Assembly: GCA_023362775.1 (NCBI GenBank)
Contig: JALMGJ010000005.1
Location: forward strand, 40,109,463-40,173,462
Length of the DNA stretch: 64,000 nt
Source of the DNA: Charina bottae
Lineage: Eukaryota > Chordata > Lepidosauria > Squamata > Charinaidae
Direction of reading: 5' to 3'
The notes under the pieces were generated by a model, which did no database searches, had not been told where the DNA came from, and worked only from the letters and a program-made list of their open reading frames with translations. The first letter of the stretch is position 1; each line of letters begins with the position of its first letter. This document shows, piece after piece, positions 1-12,844 of this stretch. Made by a program: the position numbers and the translations under genes.

Positions 1-2159
1 CAAAGAGATAATAAAACTCTTTGCTCCCATCTAGTGGTCAAGCAGAATCAGATCTGGCAGTCCTAACATTCTTTGGACTTCATTTACTCTCAGCTCTCTA
101 CTTTTTTTTTTTTAATTTATGCAGCCACCTCCAACCCTCAACTTTGCTAAGGGAATGTTACACTTCTGTGCTGGTTTTGCCAGCACAACAGCTCAGCTCT
201 CAGCCCTCTTAATATGAGCTTTTCAGGACTGACAGTCCAGAGTGCACTCTTGCAACAAAGCTTGCTTTTAAATTCTGCAAGGCTGAGGAAGGTTTACAGT
301 TCTTGAAAATGAGTAAATGGTGCCAGGCTACTGTAGAGGTACTGGCACAAAACTGTTTATTGCTTTTAAGAATAGGAGGATAGCCAGGCTATGAATGCCA
401 TAGTCTCTGTGACAGTCTCTTTTTCTGTGCCCCCTATCTGTGAAATGATCACACTGAACCTTGGCAAGGTTAACGCTCTGTATGGAGGCAATTATCCCTG
501 CTATTTTCATTATATCCACCCACCCACCCAAAAAAGCTGCAGGTGTTTTGATGTTTCCCCCTTACAGACACACACACACACACAAACACAAAGTTATTTA
601 TTTCCAAATTGAATTTCAAAGTAGCTGGAGTCTACTAAGATCCCTGAGTGAATTAAGTTCACGAAAAGTTGAAATGAAATGGCAAGGAACAAGGTTATAA
701 AAACAAACTGGGGGAAATGCTGGTAGGTTCTGATATGTCCTGGAGGAAAGGGGGGGAAAATTATATGCCCAGACATTTTAATGAACCTGCAAATGAAGCA
801 CTTTAAAGAAGGAAATTGATTTTCTCCTAAATGTAAAGGGGTGAGGTGGGGGGGACAAAGGAAGCCTTTAATGGTTTAATGACAATTTATAGATTGTGAC
901 ATATGGTGTGCAAGTTGGGCATTAGTAAAGCACTCCACCACTGTAACTCATCTATGCAGAAATGATCTAGGAGAAGCAGCCCAATCAGATGCAAGAATTG
1001 TTAACATGCCCTTTGGCTACTTCTAGATGACCAGCTTTTCTATTGCCAAGTTATCTGATTGCACAATCTAAACAAAGCAAGGATTTATTAGGCTGTTCTG
1101 ACACTTCTAGTTTATCAGGACCTACAAGAAGAAGCAATAATCCAACAGCCTGTTTGGAGTTTGCTCTTCCTGGCCATTATATCTATATAGAGATGTCTCA
1201 GGTAATTCATATTCTAGCCAGCAAGGAGTGCCTAGCATCCCCCCATCCCCCCCACCCCTTTTATGCTGGAAAAAACAAGTTTTCCTTCTGGAAAAAAAAT
1301 TAAAACCAGACATGTCAAGCTGCTTACACTGCTATATTTGGGTCCTGGGGAGGGGGGAGGGTGTCAAAAACATCAATATGGCAGCTGCACAATCAAAGCC
1401 CTGCCAGTTAAAAAAAAGTGGTGGGCTTCAGTTGCACAGTTACAGCTGCTGTCTTGCTTTTTTTGAACCCCCATCCCCACAGATACCCCTGTCTGGGTCC
1501 ATTTAGTCAGTCCTGTCATCCAGCCACCACTCTTGTTTCCAGCAGCTCAAAGATGGGGTGGGACAGGTCTCTTCTCCAATTGCTGTACAGACCACCCCAT
1601 GCTACAGAACACAGAGCAACAGTGCTGTTTCTTCAGCATCACTCACTGCTTGAAAACAGAAGTTCCCCATTTGTGGGGGGGGGGACTTCTAAAAACTACA
1701 TCAGGAAGAAACCAAGGCACAACATGATGGTGAGCTGATCAGCAGGGACTTCTGTTCACTTTAATGACCCAACTGCACTCCTGTTTGGAAGAACTCTATG
1801 GGTGGATACTGCTCTACCATAGAATGGTTTCCGCCCCACTCATGATGCATGTGAAAGATTCCCATCTTTGTACAGTCAACAAAGTTACGATTCAGAAGTT
1901 TGTATCAAGTTCCATCTATCTGGATTGGCAGGTATGAGATTTGGACTGGAACATTAATAACTACATTCTCACAAACTGCTGTTCTGTTAGCTAATGATTT
2001 CATTTTAACATTTAACTCAATACAAATAAATGCATCTCATTTCTTCATTATATCTTTTCCCCATGGTAACCAAATGTTGATTGGATATCACCAGGGTTAG
2101 GCATAAACATTTTTATAGAAACAGTCCATTAATTTTGGAATGTTTTGTTTGAATTGCAC
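1..2159. other. Intergenic stretch, no gene seen
   Basis: No ORF here resembles a known family and none has a convincing exon structure. The only structured sequence is a short (AC)n run near 568-585 and several homopolymer tracts. It reads as AT-rich squamate background. Confidence 0.6.
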
Positions 2160-2174
2160 CTTCACCTTGCTAGC

Positions 2175-2175
<1 letters not shown>

Positions 2176-2207
<32 letters not shown>

Positions 2208-2216
2208 TGCGCGCGC
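2176..2216. repeat. (TG)n microsatellite running into alternating CG
   Basis: About 17 TG units grade into GCGCGTGCGCGCGC. The whole tract alternates purine and pyrimidine, a composition that can adopt Z-DNA. It abuts the repeat fragment that follows. Confidence 0.9.
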
Positions 2217-2324
2217 CTTCAAGTCAGTCTTGACTCCTGAAGACTGCCTAGATTAGTCCCTGCAGTTTTCTTGGAAAGATTTCAGAGGTGGTTTCCCATT
2301 ACCAGCTTTCCTAGAGCTGAGAGG
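2217..2324 (+). repeat. Old interspersed repeat fragment, family unassigned
   Basis: The text beginning CCTTCAAGTCAGTCTTGACT and continuing through a TTTCAGAGGTGGTTT segment resembles, from memory, a widespread amniote short repeat found in this orientation. It ends at about 2,324, where BovB-derived sequence begins abruptly. The junction suggests that the 3' part of the BovB copy was lost or replaced here. Confidence 0.4.
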
Positions 2325-4259
2325 TCTGTTCTTACCGTTGCTACTTGGTTGTTATACAGATTCCTCAGGAGGAAGACAAGATGACTTGGTATCCCCATAC
2401 CACCAAGAGCTTGCCACAATTTGTTATGATCCACACAGTCAAAGGCTTTAGAATAGTCAATAAAACAGAAAAATAAGTTTTTCTGAAACTCCCTGGCTTT
2501 CTCCATTATCCAGCGGATATTGGCAATTTGGTCTCTAGTTCCTCTGCCTTTTCTAAACCCAGCTTGTACATCTGGCAATTCTCGCTCCATGAATTGCTGG
2601 AGTCTACCTTGAAGGATCTTGAGCATTACCTTACTGGCATGTGAAATAAATGCCACTGTTCGATAGTTTGAACATTCTTTAGTGTTTCCCTTTTTTGGTA
2701 TGGGGCTATAAGTTGATTTTTTCCAATCTGATGGCCATTCTTTGTTTTCCAAATTTGCTGGCATATGGCATGCATCACCTTGACAGCATCATCTTGCAAG
2801 ATTTTAAACAGTTCAGCTGGGATACCGTCGTCTCCTGCTGCCTTGTTATTAGCAATGCTTCTTAAGGCCCATTCAACCTCACTCTTCAGGATGTCTGGCT
2901 CTAACTCACTGACCACACCGTCAAAGCTATCCCCGATATTATTATCCTTCCTATACAGATCTTCTGTATATTCTTGCCACCTTTTCTTGATCTCTTCTGC
3001 TTCTGTTAGATCCTTGCCATCTTTGTTTTTGATCATACCCATTTTTGCCTGGAATTTACCTCCAATATTTCTAATTTTCTGGAAGAGGTCTCTTGTCCTT
3101 CCTATTCTGTTGTCTTCTTCCACTTCTGCACATTGCTTGTTTAAAAATAATTCCTTATCTCTTCTGGCTAACCTCTGGAATTTTGCATTTAATTGGGCAT
3201 ATCTCCCCCTATCACTGTTGCCCTTTGCTTTCCTTCTTTCTTGGGCTACTTCCAGTGTCTCAGCAGACAGCCATCTTGCCTTCTTGGTTTTCTTTTTCTT
3301 TGGGACGTTTTTTGTTGCTGCCTCTTGAACAATGTTGCGAACTTCTGTCCATAGTTCTTCCGGGACCCTATCTATTAAATCTAGTCCCTTAAATCTATTC
3401 TTCACCTCCACTGCATATTCATTAGGAATATTAGTGAGCTCATATCTAACTGATCTGTGGGTCTTCCCTCTTCTCTTTAGTCTGATTCTAAATTGTGCAA
3501 TAAGAAGTTTGTGATCTGAACTACTGTCAGCTCCAGGTCTTGTTTTTACCGACTGTATAGATGTCCGCCACCTTTGGCTACAAAGGATGTAGTCAATCTG
3601 ATTTCGGTGTCAACCATCTGATGAAGTCCATGTATAAAGTCGTCTTTTAGGTTGCTGGAAGAGAGTTTTTGTTATGCACAGTGAATTGTCTTGGCAAAAT
3701 TCTATCAGCCTATGTCCTGCTTCATTTTGTTCTCCCAGACCATAAAAAAGTAAAGGTAAAGGTTCCCCCACACAGTCATGTCCGACTCTAGGGGCCGGTG
3801 CTCATCTCCGTTTGTTAGCCAAAGAGCCAGCATTGTCCAAAGACGTTTCCACGGTCATGTGGCCGGCATGACATGCACAGAACACTGTTACCATGCCACT
3901 GAAGTGGTACCTATTTATCTACTTGCATTTGTATGCTTTTGAATTGCTAGCTTGGCAAGAGCTGGGGCAAGTGTGGGAGCTCACTCCATCACATGGCACT
4001 CAGGTCTCGAACCTCCAAACTTGTGACCTTCCGATCGACAAGCCTGGCGTCTTAACCACTGAGCCACTGCGCCCCATGCTTACTTGTAATTCCAGGTGTC
4101 ATTTGACTACCCGCCTTGGTATTCCAGTCTCCTGTAATGAAAATAACATCTCTTTTTGGCGTATTATCCAGTAGCATTTTGACCATCTTCTGACCTGGGA
4201 GTCCCATCTTCCGATGGTATACCGACATATCTCTGGTTGTACTGATCCATTTAGTTTTC
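2325..4259 (-). pseudogene. BovB ORF2 fragment (APE endonuclease plus partial RT), broken
   Basis: The source protein is the single BovB polyprotein, an APE-like endonuclease followed by a reverse transcriptase that primes on nicked genomic DNA. Visible blocks include KNRFKGLDLIDRVPEELWTE and RWLSAETLEVAQERRKAKG in the 261-residue open stretch at 2,626-3,411. The RT blocks IPKKGNTKECSNYRTVAFIS and FCFIDYSKAFDCVDHNK lie in the stretch at 2,282-2,764. The two stretches are in different frames, consistent with a one-base deletion near 2,745 relative to the copy at 26,815. The endonuclease half is further divided by the SINE and by stop codons. The catalytic YADD region is missing, so no active enzyme could be made. 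Confidence 0.88.
3744..4073 (-). mobile_element. Sauria-type tRNA-derived SINE, copy 1, inside BovB
   Basis: This is one of three related copies (also 32,676-33,046 and 58,330-58,672). On the minus strand it has a tRNA-like head with an A box near TGGCTCAGTGG, a degenerate B box, a long middle section and a tail in which GAGTCGGACATGACTG matches the 3' end of BovB. It ends in (ACCTTT)n. Comparison with the uninterrupted BovB at 27.6 kb places the insertion in the sequence GACCATGCTT. Only CCAT (3,740-3,743 and 4,074-4,077) appears duplicated, shorter than for the other two copies. Confidence 0.85.
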
Positions 4260-4431
4260 ACAGCAAGAATACTGGGGTGGGTTGCCGTTACCTTCCCCAG
4301 GGATCGTATTTAGTCTGACCTCTCTGCCATGACCTTCCCATCTTGGGTATCCCTTCACGGTTTAGCTTATGGCGTCATTGAGGTGCTCCAGCTCCAGCAC
4401 CACGACAAGGTAACTATCTCCTTTGCTGGAG

Positions 4432-6769
4432 ACCAAACTGTCTAACTTAATGCAATTGTTTCGTTAAGAATGAAGAGAAGCTTCCTGTACCAGGTAGAAA
4501 ATGTATCTCCACTAGGAGTCCTAATCTGATAATGAAACTGTATATTTATTCTTGTTAATAAATATACACTTAGATCATACCTCTCATTGACTTCTATTAT
4601 GGGAGGAAACATATTTTCATACAAGGAAACCTGGTGTTAAATATAAATACAGTTTGTAGACCATGATCTTGGTAGTCACCATGTTACAGAATGAAATCCA
4701 TATAGGCTTGGAAAATAACTTTCATTTTAAATTAATATTTGATTTAAATTAATATTACATTGCAGGGACTTGGAGAAAAAAAAAGAATTCTTTGCTTCCT
4801 TCAGTGATAAGGTTGTTGACCTATCTGAACTGCAGAAATGTAAGTGAGCAATAGGTTGTAGCAGTTACTATCTGAGTTATGTTAGAATGCTGTTTCTCTT
4901 TGCTGCTATCCAGTGGTCATCTGAATTTTTTGCAGCCCATATATAATAATTCTACTTAATACCCCATGGAGTATCCTGGGACTCCCCAATTCATATATTC
5001 TCCCTGTTTCCAGCTCTTTACAAGACCACTTTTAGAAAAGAACTGCATTAACACCTTGTAGTAACCATAACACCATTTGTTTGCCTTTTGAGAAGAATGT
5101 TCTATGAACTGGGCATTGAACAGTAAAAACTTTTTTTTTTTTGCTTTAAGTTTATTCATAATGATGGCTAAACAAAACATGATTTAGCATAATCTGTGAA
5201 CCCAGCCTCAGAACTGGAATCTTTCTTGAGTCTGAACATCTGATTCTTAATTCTCAGCAACACCCTGATTAGCAACAAATAGGACGGCATAAGTATGCAT
5301 GCTTTATGCCTGATATTGAAATCCTGTAAGGGATTTCAGGTGTCATCTTGGATAATTTAAAAATAATGTTATGTCTGTTTTCTCCCTGGTTTGCTCAGTT
5401 GTACTGTGCTGCCTGGCAATTCAAAGAATGCCAGTGGAACTGTGACAGGTTCTCTCTGTAGAACTTCTTATTGGTCTGGCTTTGAGGAGTTGTGTACAAT
5501 ATTGCATATACACTTTATTGTCTATGTAAGACCAACAGTACATCCCCAAGACATTCTGAAAATTCAGCTATTTATGCTTAAATGCACTATAAAAACCTAG
5601 GGCTGAAAAATCTGGATTAGAAGAAAATAAATAAATGCAACTGAAATGAATTCAAAACTCAAACTCTCCACACTTTCCATAGCAACTATTTGAGAAGATA
5701 TATAAAACTTTCATTAGAAGAAGCCAAGATGAGGTGGGGAAGATAAGTTGAGAGACCTACCTGTCCTGTAAAAGTTCAATTTTATAAATCCAATTTCACA
5801 TGTCTTTCTAAAGTAAGACCAGTTATTCAGAAACACCGGAGACCTCAGAACTTATTTTATCTTGACCTCTTCAGGCAATGAGAGGGTGGTGGATATCGGA
5901 GACTGGAGCAAATTGAGAGCAGCAAGAAATCTTAATTTCTGGATAATCAGGTTGTCTTTCTTTCATCTGAAGAGTCAGCCATGAAAATAATTCTAATCCA
6001 TGTGTTAGTATAAGCCATACAATAAAATAAAATTAGATGTTTTTCAATGCTGAAAGTGTGGATATTAGCATCGTGACTCTGAGACAAGAAGCCAGCAAGA
6101 GTAGCCCAAGCAAATCTTAGGATTTCATGCTTGTGTAAACTAACCCAAACTGAATTTTCTACACAGCTCCTGAAAGTTCTTCACTTAATACCAATAGAAG
6201 AAAGCCAAATCCGGAGTATCTTAAATTACTTGTCTCCTTCACACATGTGCAAGCCAAATCTCTGCCGCCATATCCAATTGGCCAGTGTAGGCCATACACT
6301 GAATAGAAGCCAAAAGCAGATGCCATTCATTTTCTTGTCTGTCCTCAGTTTGCAGAAATATATCTGTCCACTTGATAACTTGATAACAAGCTACACATCT
6401 AACAAGCTCCTGAGTACAACAGTTCATGTTGTAGTCAATATACATTGACTACACAGAAATAAATCCCATTGAGCTTATTTCCAGGTAAGTAAGTATAAAA
6501 TTGTAGCCCAAAATATGCTTACTTTTCAAAGTGTGCAAAAAAAAACCCCTCTTTTTTTCATTAAGAGTATTTGTGCATTTTAGGACTGAATTTCAGTATC
6601 AATACTTGTCAAAGTGTCTCCGCATCTAAACTGAATTTGGAACAAGAATATTTGATTTAAGGTCAATTGATTCCAGATTAATTATGCTTGCACCATAGAG
6701 CTCTTTTAAATACAACCTCATAGCCTCTTGGATTTTATATTTATATCTAATTTATTTTTTAGGGTTGTT
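4432..6769. other. Intergenic stretch, no gene seen
   Basis: AT-rich background. No recognisable coding sequence or repeat family beyond homopolymer runs. A phrase close to CCAGTGGTCA near 4,912 resembles one at the window start (CTAGTGGTCA), perhaps an old dispersed repeat. Confidence 0.5.
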
Positions 6770-6860
6770 ATATTGTATTTTATATGTTTTAATTACTGAC
6801 TTTGTTGTAAACCGCCCAGAGTCCCCTTTTGGGGGGAGATGGGCGGTGATAGAAGTTGGA

Positions 6861-6903
<43 letters not shown>

Positions 6904-6906
6904 ATC
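6770..6906 (+). mobile_element. 3' end of an L2/CR1-group LINE with (AAAT)n tail
   Basis: The segment contains TTGTAAACCGCCCAGAGTCC, then GATGGGCGGTGATAGAAG and roughly ten AAAT units. This CCGCCC...GGGCGG hairpin followed by AAAT repeats recurs at 59,728, 63,650 and, inverted, at 13,430. It is the usual 3' terminus of squamate LINEs of the L2/CR1 group. No coding part remains. Confidence 0.65.
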
Positions 6907-6950
6907 TATTATAATGTGTTTTTCACCCTTTCGGTTGATGAATTAGTCAT

Positions 6951-7213
6951 AGAGCCAGTTTGGTCTAGTGGTTAAGGCAACGGGCTAGAAACCAGGAGAC
7001 TGAGAGTTCTAGTCCCGCCTCAGGCATGAAAGCCGGCTGGGTGACCTTGGGCCAGTCACTCTCTCTCAGCCCAACTCACCTCACAGGGTTGTTGTTTTGG
7101 GGAAAATAGGAGGAGGAAGGAGTATTAGGTATGTTCGTCGCCTTCAGTTATTTATAAAAATAATAAAGGCGGGATAGAAAATAAATACATACATACATAC
7201 ATACATACATACA
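6951..7213 (+). mobile_element. MIR-type (CORE) tRNA SINE with ACAT tail
   Basis: A polymerase III A-box-like TGGTCTAGTGGTTAAGG at 6,961 is followed by a degenerate B box near 7,006. A core containing GGGTGACCTTGGGCCAGTCA and CTCACAGGGTTGTTG comes next, then a GGCGGGATAGAAAATAAAT tail and seven ACAT units. This is the arrangement of reptilian MIR SINEs, which use L2-clade machinery. Confidence 0.8.
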
Positions 7214-7485
7214 CTGGTTTATTCAGAGATTTCTCTCAATAATTTATGACAACACGTACCAGTGAATACACAAACTGTTATCTTGATTATATTGTTAACT
7301 CTTTCTTACTGGTGCTTTGTGATTGCACCTTTAATCGTGTTATTCTTATTACTGTTAATGACTGGTTTCTTGGAACTAATCAGAAACTCATATTATTGGT
7401 GTGTTTTTCAATCAGCATACAACATGTTCATTTTGTAGCAATCACAGAGAAAGATGTTTGGTCATGCAACACCGGAGGATCAAGG

Positions 7486-7655
7486 TTTATGTTTACCCTC
7501 AGTAGTGGAAATTCACTGGGTGATTTTGGGCCAGTCATTCTCTCACAGCCCAGTTGTTGTGGATTTATTTATTTTTTTAAAGGGTGGGGAGGATACCTCT
7601 TTAGGCCTCTGAACTCCTGGAGAAAATGTGATATATAAATGCAACAAATAAATAA
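7486..7655 (+). mobile_element. Degraded MIR-type SINE
   Basis: GGGTGATTTTGGGCCAGTCA and TCTCACAGCCCAGTTGTTG match the core of the SINE at 6,951, and it ends in an ATATAAATGCAACAAATAAA-type tail. The tRNA-like head is not recognisable, so this copy is old. Confidence 0.6.
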
Positions 7656-9380
7656 TATACTAGTGTAGTATTTACTGAAAATAAAGCAGAACAAACCCAT
7701 CATGGACCCCAAATGGAGCCTGTCCATTCTCATTCATGGTAGTGGGGCAATATGGATTTCTTGTAATCCTCTTGAGCAGGAATAGTCATCCTTCTGTCCA
7801 ATCTAGCCAACCAGTTTGCCCTCATATTATCAGCTGATGAGCTTAAGGCTTTACTACTTTACATTTTTATCATCAGGGAGAACTAGTATTCATTCACCTA
7901 CTTCTTTATCCAATATTTCAACAGTGGCATGAGCAGTATTAATATTTCAATTGTTGGGAACATGGGGGAGTGAATGAAGAAACAGATTTCTATCTACCTT
8001 TAATAATCATTGACCAAACATAAAAGTTTGGTTTTTGCCTGCACTAAACTATAGACTTTGTGTAATTTAGAAAAGTATTTAAAAAATAAAACAAATAGCC
8101 AATAAAGTAGTAAAATATTATATATGTATGCTAGAAAGTTTTTTTTTACATCTAAAAAGATACTCTGGTTCAGGCTTTAGCATTCCTCCAGGAAAAAAGG
8201 GACCCACTAACAAGAGAGAATATTGCAATAGAAGAGAACATCTGTAGCTCAGGGTTGAACTGTGGAATTCTTTCTGCTCTCTAAACTTGGTTGTACAAGC
8301 ACCCAGAACTCCAGATAATATTGCCTTCTTGCTTCCTGCTGTTCTTATGTTTTATGGATGATGTAGCCCAGAAAGAAAGACAACAGAACACAAAACAGGG
8401 AAATCATATTTCTGATAGCTAAATTAGATGTGCCATAGGGGATCTGTGATCAAGATGTGTATTCTGGATCTGTATTAATTAACCAACACCAATCTCCCAA
8501 CAGAATGGTGCCGATTGAAAGAGGGCTTCATTCCTCCCTCCTGGGCCATTTTCCTGATCTAAATGAACATCCAAGTAGCTGTTAACTGCACAAGATGCAA
8601 CAGGCAAGCGACCTGGATCACTTTGTTTTGCAAAACTAAACGTGAAGGAGGGATGTCTATCAGGGACTGGCATGGCAGGAAGGGATTAAAGAACTTTCTC
8701 CCCAATGCCAGTTTTGCTCTTTACAATAACCCTGTGGAATTGCAAAAGACAGAGAACAAGGGAGGAGGTTATGATCAGGAATCTCCCATCTCATGCTCAA
8801 TCTGACTGCAAATTAACAAAGCCAACATAGGATAGGAATTCATTGCCGTGCCTTAATAAAACTATAGCAACCAAAGTACAGAAACTTCATGCCATATGGT
8901 CCGGTTCTCCAGGGGACTAATACCAAGGTACTAATCAGGGTTTCTGCAAACACTTCAACTCTGGTTCCTTTTTGGCCCATTAATAATTTTTTGCCCATCA
9001 CTGAGTTTCACACACCAATCATTACATCCGCTTATTTTGACTGTCTCATGCTTTTTTTCCCCACCAAACGGGTTACAGTTAGAGTTATTGATTGATGGTT
9101 GACAGTTATCTCTGAAAATGTATTTATCCATGCTGAAAGCACAAGAAGGTTATCACACCAATTGATTATGTCTGTGGTGGACAAAAACTTTTGGGACACA
9201 AGATTTTAACAGTAGTGACGGGCAAAAGGGAACAAGAGCCGACATTTCACCCTGTTTCTCTGTGTTGCTCAGTGCAACAGTTTAGAAGGTAGGTTTGCTT
9301 TCTGGTATTTATAGTCTGATTTTGACGAGGAGGAGTTGGTTGGTAATTGTTAATTGAATTTTTAAACTTTAATTTAAAGT
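7656..9380. other. Intergenic stretch with a possible Penelope 3' scrap
   Basis: No gene is seen. At about 8,220-8,290 the minus strand contains CCACAGTTCAACCCTGAGCT followed by an A/T-rich ATTCTCT-like stretch. The same phrase occurs at the 3' end of the Penelope fragment at 18,363. This may be a short 3' remnant of the same family, at low confidence. Confidence 0.4.
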
Positions 9381-9387
9381 CAATCTA

Positions 9388-10240
9388 GTGTGAGACTAGA
9401 CTGAAGCTGCCATAACCTAAAGATGAAGCAGGCATGTAAGCAGAGAGGACAAAGAGCCAGGAATCTTGTCTATAAGATCCCTTTGGGGGAGGTAGATAAG
9501 AAGGAAGCAAATCATTAAGGCAGAGCTTTCCAAACTTTTCATGTTGGCAACACACACCAGTGGCGGCGGCGGCGTGGCCTGCGGTGTCCTGGCGTGTCGC
9601 ACGCAAACCCGGAAGCGCTGATGGGGGGAACCGTAAGGAGCGGCACCCCCTCCAATCAGCGCCGCCACCACTGCCGCACTGACTGACGGGGGTGCCACTC
9701 CTTACGGTTCCCCCCATCAGCGCTTCCAGGTTTTCATGCGACACAACAGGACACCGCAGGCGACACAGTAGTGTGCCACGACACACACTTTGGAAAGCTA
9801 TGCATTAAGGAAACAAAGGAAAAATGTCACCTGAACCAGAGAAAGGAAGTTGGGCCTGAGCACATGCAAACCCCCACCCCAATCCCATCAACAGCTACCA
9901 GACTTGTAAATTAACAAGGCAAGAGTAGCTGCCAGTCTTGTGAATCAACAAAGCAAGGACTTTTGGGGATAAAAGGGGTCCCAAAGCCCACACACTCCTT
10001 GAGTCGTCTTTGGGTCCAGACTTGGCGGCTTCCGTCCCATTAGCTAGTGCCTGGCAGCCTAGCTGAGAAGGACGTGGGTAAGTGTGGATGAGCGTGTGTG
10101 TGTGCGTGCATGTGAGGAAGAGCAAATGTACCTTGCAACCAGTAAAGTTTGCTGTTACTTTAAATTCACTGGGTCTCCATGTATTATAAAGAACCTGTTG
10201 TGCCTCAGTGTTCGGTTGGAAGTGATTTGTGTGTGTCCCT
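9388..10240 (+). other. Possible solo LTR-like segment (weak)
   Basis: There is a TATA-like GATAAAAGGGG at about 9,968. Some 175 bp later, CAGTAAAGTTTGCTGTTACT could be a polyadenylation region near 10,140. This spacing recalls a retroviral R region. No inverted TG...CA ends, flanking duplication or internal retroviral genes were found, so the call is tentative. A hAT MITE lies inside the upstream part. Confidence 0.2.
9521..9802. mobile_element. Palindromic hAT MITE, family 1, copy 1
   Basis: The ends CAGAGCTTTCCAAACTTT and ACTTTGGAAAGCTATG are imperfect inverted repeats. The element is flanked by the 8-bp duplication CATTAAGG at 9,513-9,520 and 9,803-9,810. The interior is itself near-palindromic around GCGCTGATGGGGGGAACCG and its complement. 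Eight-base duplications and CAG...CTG-like ends are hAT hallmarks. No transposase is encoded. Confidence 0.9.
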
Positions 10241-10249
10241 AATTATTTC

Positions 10250-12836
10250 CCACCTGTTGACCATGGCTGTGTGTCTTGTCTACTCAAGCCGCACCTATCT
10301 TTAAAACCCAGCAAGGAGGACTGACAAGATCCAAGTGCCTCCACAGGCTGTGAGTGTGTGAGTGAGTGACCATAAGCCGAACCTGGGAGTGTGTGTGTAA
10401 CACTAGTCACCAATAACAATATAGGTAGTTTCTTGCTTACACTATTATGGACTGTTTGCATGTGTGTGAGTGTGCTGTTTGTGTATCTGTTCTTCTTTCC
10501 AGCTTGTTTCTATTACCTTCCCACTCATATTAGACAAATCAAACATTTGCCTACAAAAGCTTTTGTATTATTCATCCATAGAGTAGACCCACTGTCAATG
10601 AAGCAATATTGGCAATTGTTATTTTGTTCATGGACTTTTTTATTAAAGCAAGGTAAGCCTGTTCTTTAAGTAGCATCAGGCTTTAAGTCACTCCATTTGC
10701 CCTGCACCTCCATCAGTTTTCTCATGGGATCTAGATAAACAGAACTTATAAAAAGCTAACACATTCCCTCCTCCAGAATCTCGCTGAATCATACAAACAT
10801 TTCAGTCTTTAAGCAAAGCAAGAAAGTTTAATGAAACAGTCCTCTTTGAAACTTCTGCAAGAAAGCCTCCAGACAAAATTAGATTGAAGTACATAAATTC
10901 TTAATTTACTGTAGATAATATCTACAGATGAGAGGATTGGGAGCATAAGTAGAAAACAGATTTAACAAAAAACAAACAAAAGTCATTCAGCACTTTTCAT
11001 GCAGAGAATTATGAATTACTTGACCCTCAGGCAGGATGGCTAAAAAAGGGGCAGGAAAGGTCATTCAAAAGATTACATATTTCTAGAATTGACTGTCACA
11101 AGCATAATTCTACAAAGTTGGGAGAAGAAGCCTAACTTTATCTTCCAGGTAGAAATGTACAATGTAGTCTAAGTTAATACCTTGCTATGAGGCATGTCCT
11201 TTGTGCTGCTTTCTGCCATGGCACAAAGTCGTAAGTATTAGATTCCATGATTTGCCATGCCCAACAGGTAAATGAAATATTTTAAAACACAGGTCACACC
11301 ATGAACTGGGCACAAAGAAGTGAATGCCAAAAGCCTGTTGATTAAACACTGTTTATTAAAATTACTTTGGACCATAGCAGTTTCAGAATAAAAGAATGGA
11401 AGACATTCTTTTAAAAGAAAGATTGTGGCATTGTCTATGAGAAAAATGATCAGTAAGAAAACTGGCGAACCACCTTCGTTTCCAAGTTTCTAAACATGAG
11501 ACTTGTTCTGCAATGCATGGTAATTAATTCATCCCCCACCCCCAGATTTTTAAAAATAGCTTTCCTATTGGAATAAAATACCAAAGCCATTTTCTTCTTA
11601 AAACCCAAACTCTCATCAGTGCCAAAACTCATCTGTGAGTTTAGGGAACTCTATGGATCAGGCAATGGTAGCTGTCACTCCATCAGGTGGACCAGACCAA
11701 GAATCAACTCCACAGGAAGAGTAAGACTACTTTTATTGAGAATGGCTATAATAACAGAATCTTGCAAGCCTGATTATGCTGTACCTCCTCCCCTTCCTAT
11801 CTTATACTCCTGTGTATACTTATCTTATATTCCTGACCCTCTTCCACATATTTTCTGTTTGTTTTGGAGTTAAGATATGTTTTTCCCCTTATCACTTTGC
11901 TAATTGATCTCACCTATCTCCATCAAGGTCATCTTCCTTAAACTCTAAAGTAGCATTATTTCAGTAAAAGGCTGGAAAAAGGAACTGCATGTTTTCAAGC
12001 TGCAACATTAATATGACAATCAAGAATCCTCCTGGGCTGAGTAATCAGGTGATCCCAGAAAACCAATCCTTTAAATCAGCACATTGCTCTCTCCTCACAT
12101 GCTTTTCATTTATTCCCAAGGCAAGCCAGGGCAGGTTGCCAGGAGGTCAGATATCCAGGCAGAACATGAATTTTACTCATTTTATAAAAACAGGACTCAT
12201 GTTTAAAAATCCCCTCCTTCACCTTTGCAAACAATGAGCAACAAGGACTGCTGCCCCATTGCTTGTTTTGTAGATTCATCCGGGAGATTTAACATTTGTT
12301 TTTTGAGGGGTGGGGTGAAGAGCAGCCTGGGAGTGGCTGGATAGATACCCCAAAAAGAGACTGTGGCTTCTGCCTGCTGGAAAGAGAACATTAGCAAAAG
12401 AAAGACATTTAAAAGCATCACTGCTGTTATCGGCCAATCAAACCAGAAAGGGAAAAAAAATGACACCATATTGTTAACTTGCTAACTAAAAGAGGGAACA
12501 CTCTGCACATGTTCCTTTGTTCATTCAGAATGATTTTGATGAAAGCAAACTTCATTTTTAAAGGCATTTTGAATCTCAGCATCAGTAGGACGCCAAAGCA
12601 TGCACATGGTGCACACACAACACACACATACACACACAAGACCTAAAGCCAATATAATAGTACCCTTTGAACATCACAGCATGATCAACATGTGTGTGTG
12701 AAGTGAAGCATATTACGTATGTGCATGCATGTACACAGACAGACATAACCCTTTGATACAGCTATCATTCTAATTTAAATTACCATTCTAATTACCTGCT
12801 TTCTTTTGTAGGGTACACACATGAAATTCAACTTCC
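10250..12836. other. Intergenic stretch, no gene seen
   Basis: AT-rich background with a (CA)n-rich tract at about 12,605-12,640. No convincing ORF, exon or repeat family was recognised. Confidence 0.5.
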
Positions 12837-12844
12837 CCCTAGCA

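Larger units (their letters stand above)
2325..4431 (-). mobile_element. BovB-type RTE LINE, second lineage, 3'-truncated
   Basis: On the minus strand this copy starts at about 4,431 with the same 5' end as the full-length copy at 26,815 (CTCCAGCAAAGGAGAT). It runs through the 5' UTR, endonuclease and the first half of the reverse transcriptase. It then stops at about 2,325 inside the RT domain, shortly after the residues NLYNNQVATVR, so the YADD box and 3' UTR are absent. Target-primed insertions normally lose their 5' end, so an intact 5' end with a missing 3' end implies later deletion or replacement. A Sauria-type SINE interrupts it at 3,744-4,073. Confidence 0.9.

Noticed and set aside
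9388..10240. Confident solo LTR of an endogenous retrovirus
   Set aside because: A TATA-like site and a possible polyadenylation region are present, but no defined ends or flanking duplication could be found. Kept only as a weak feature.
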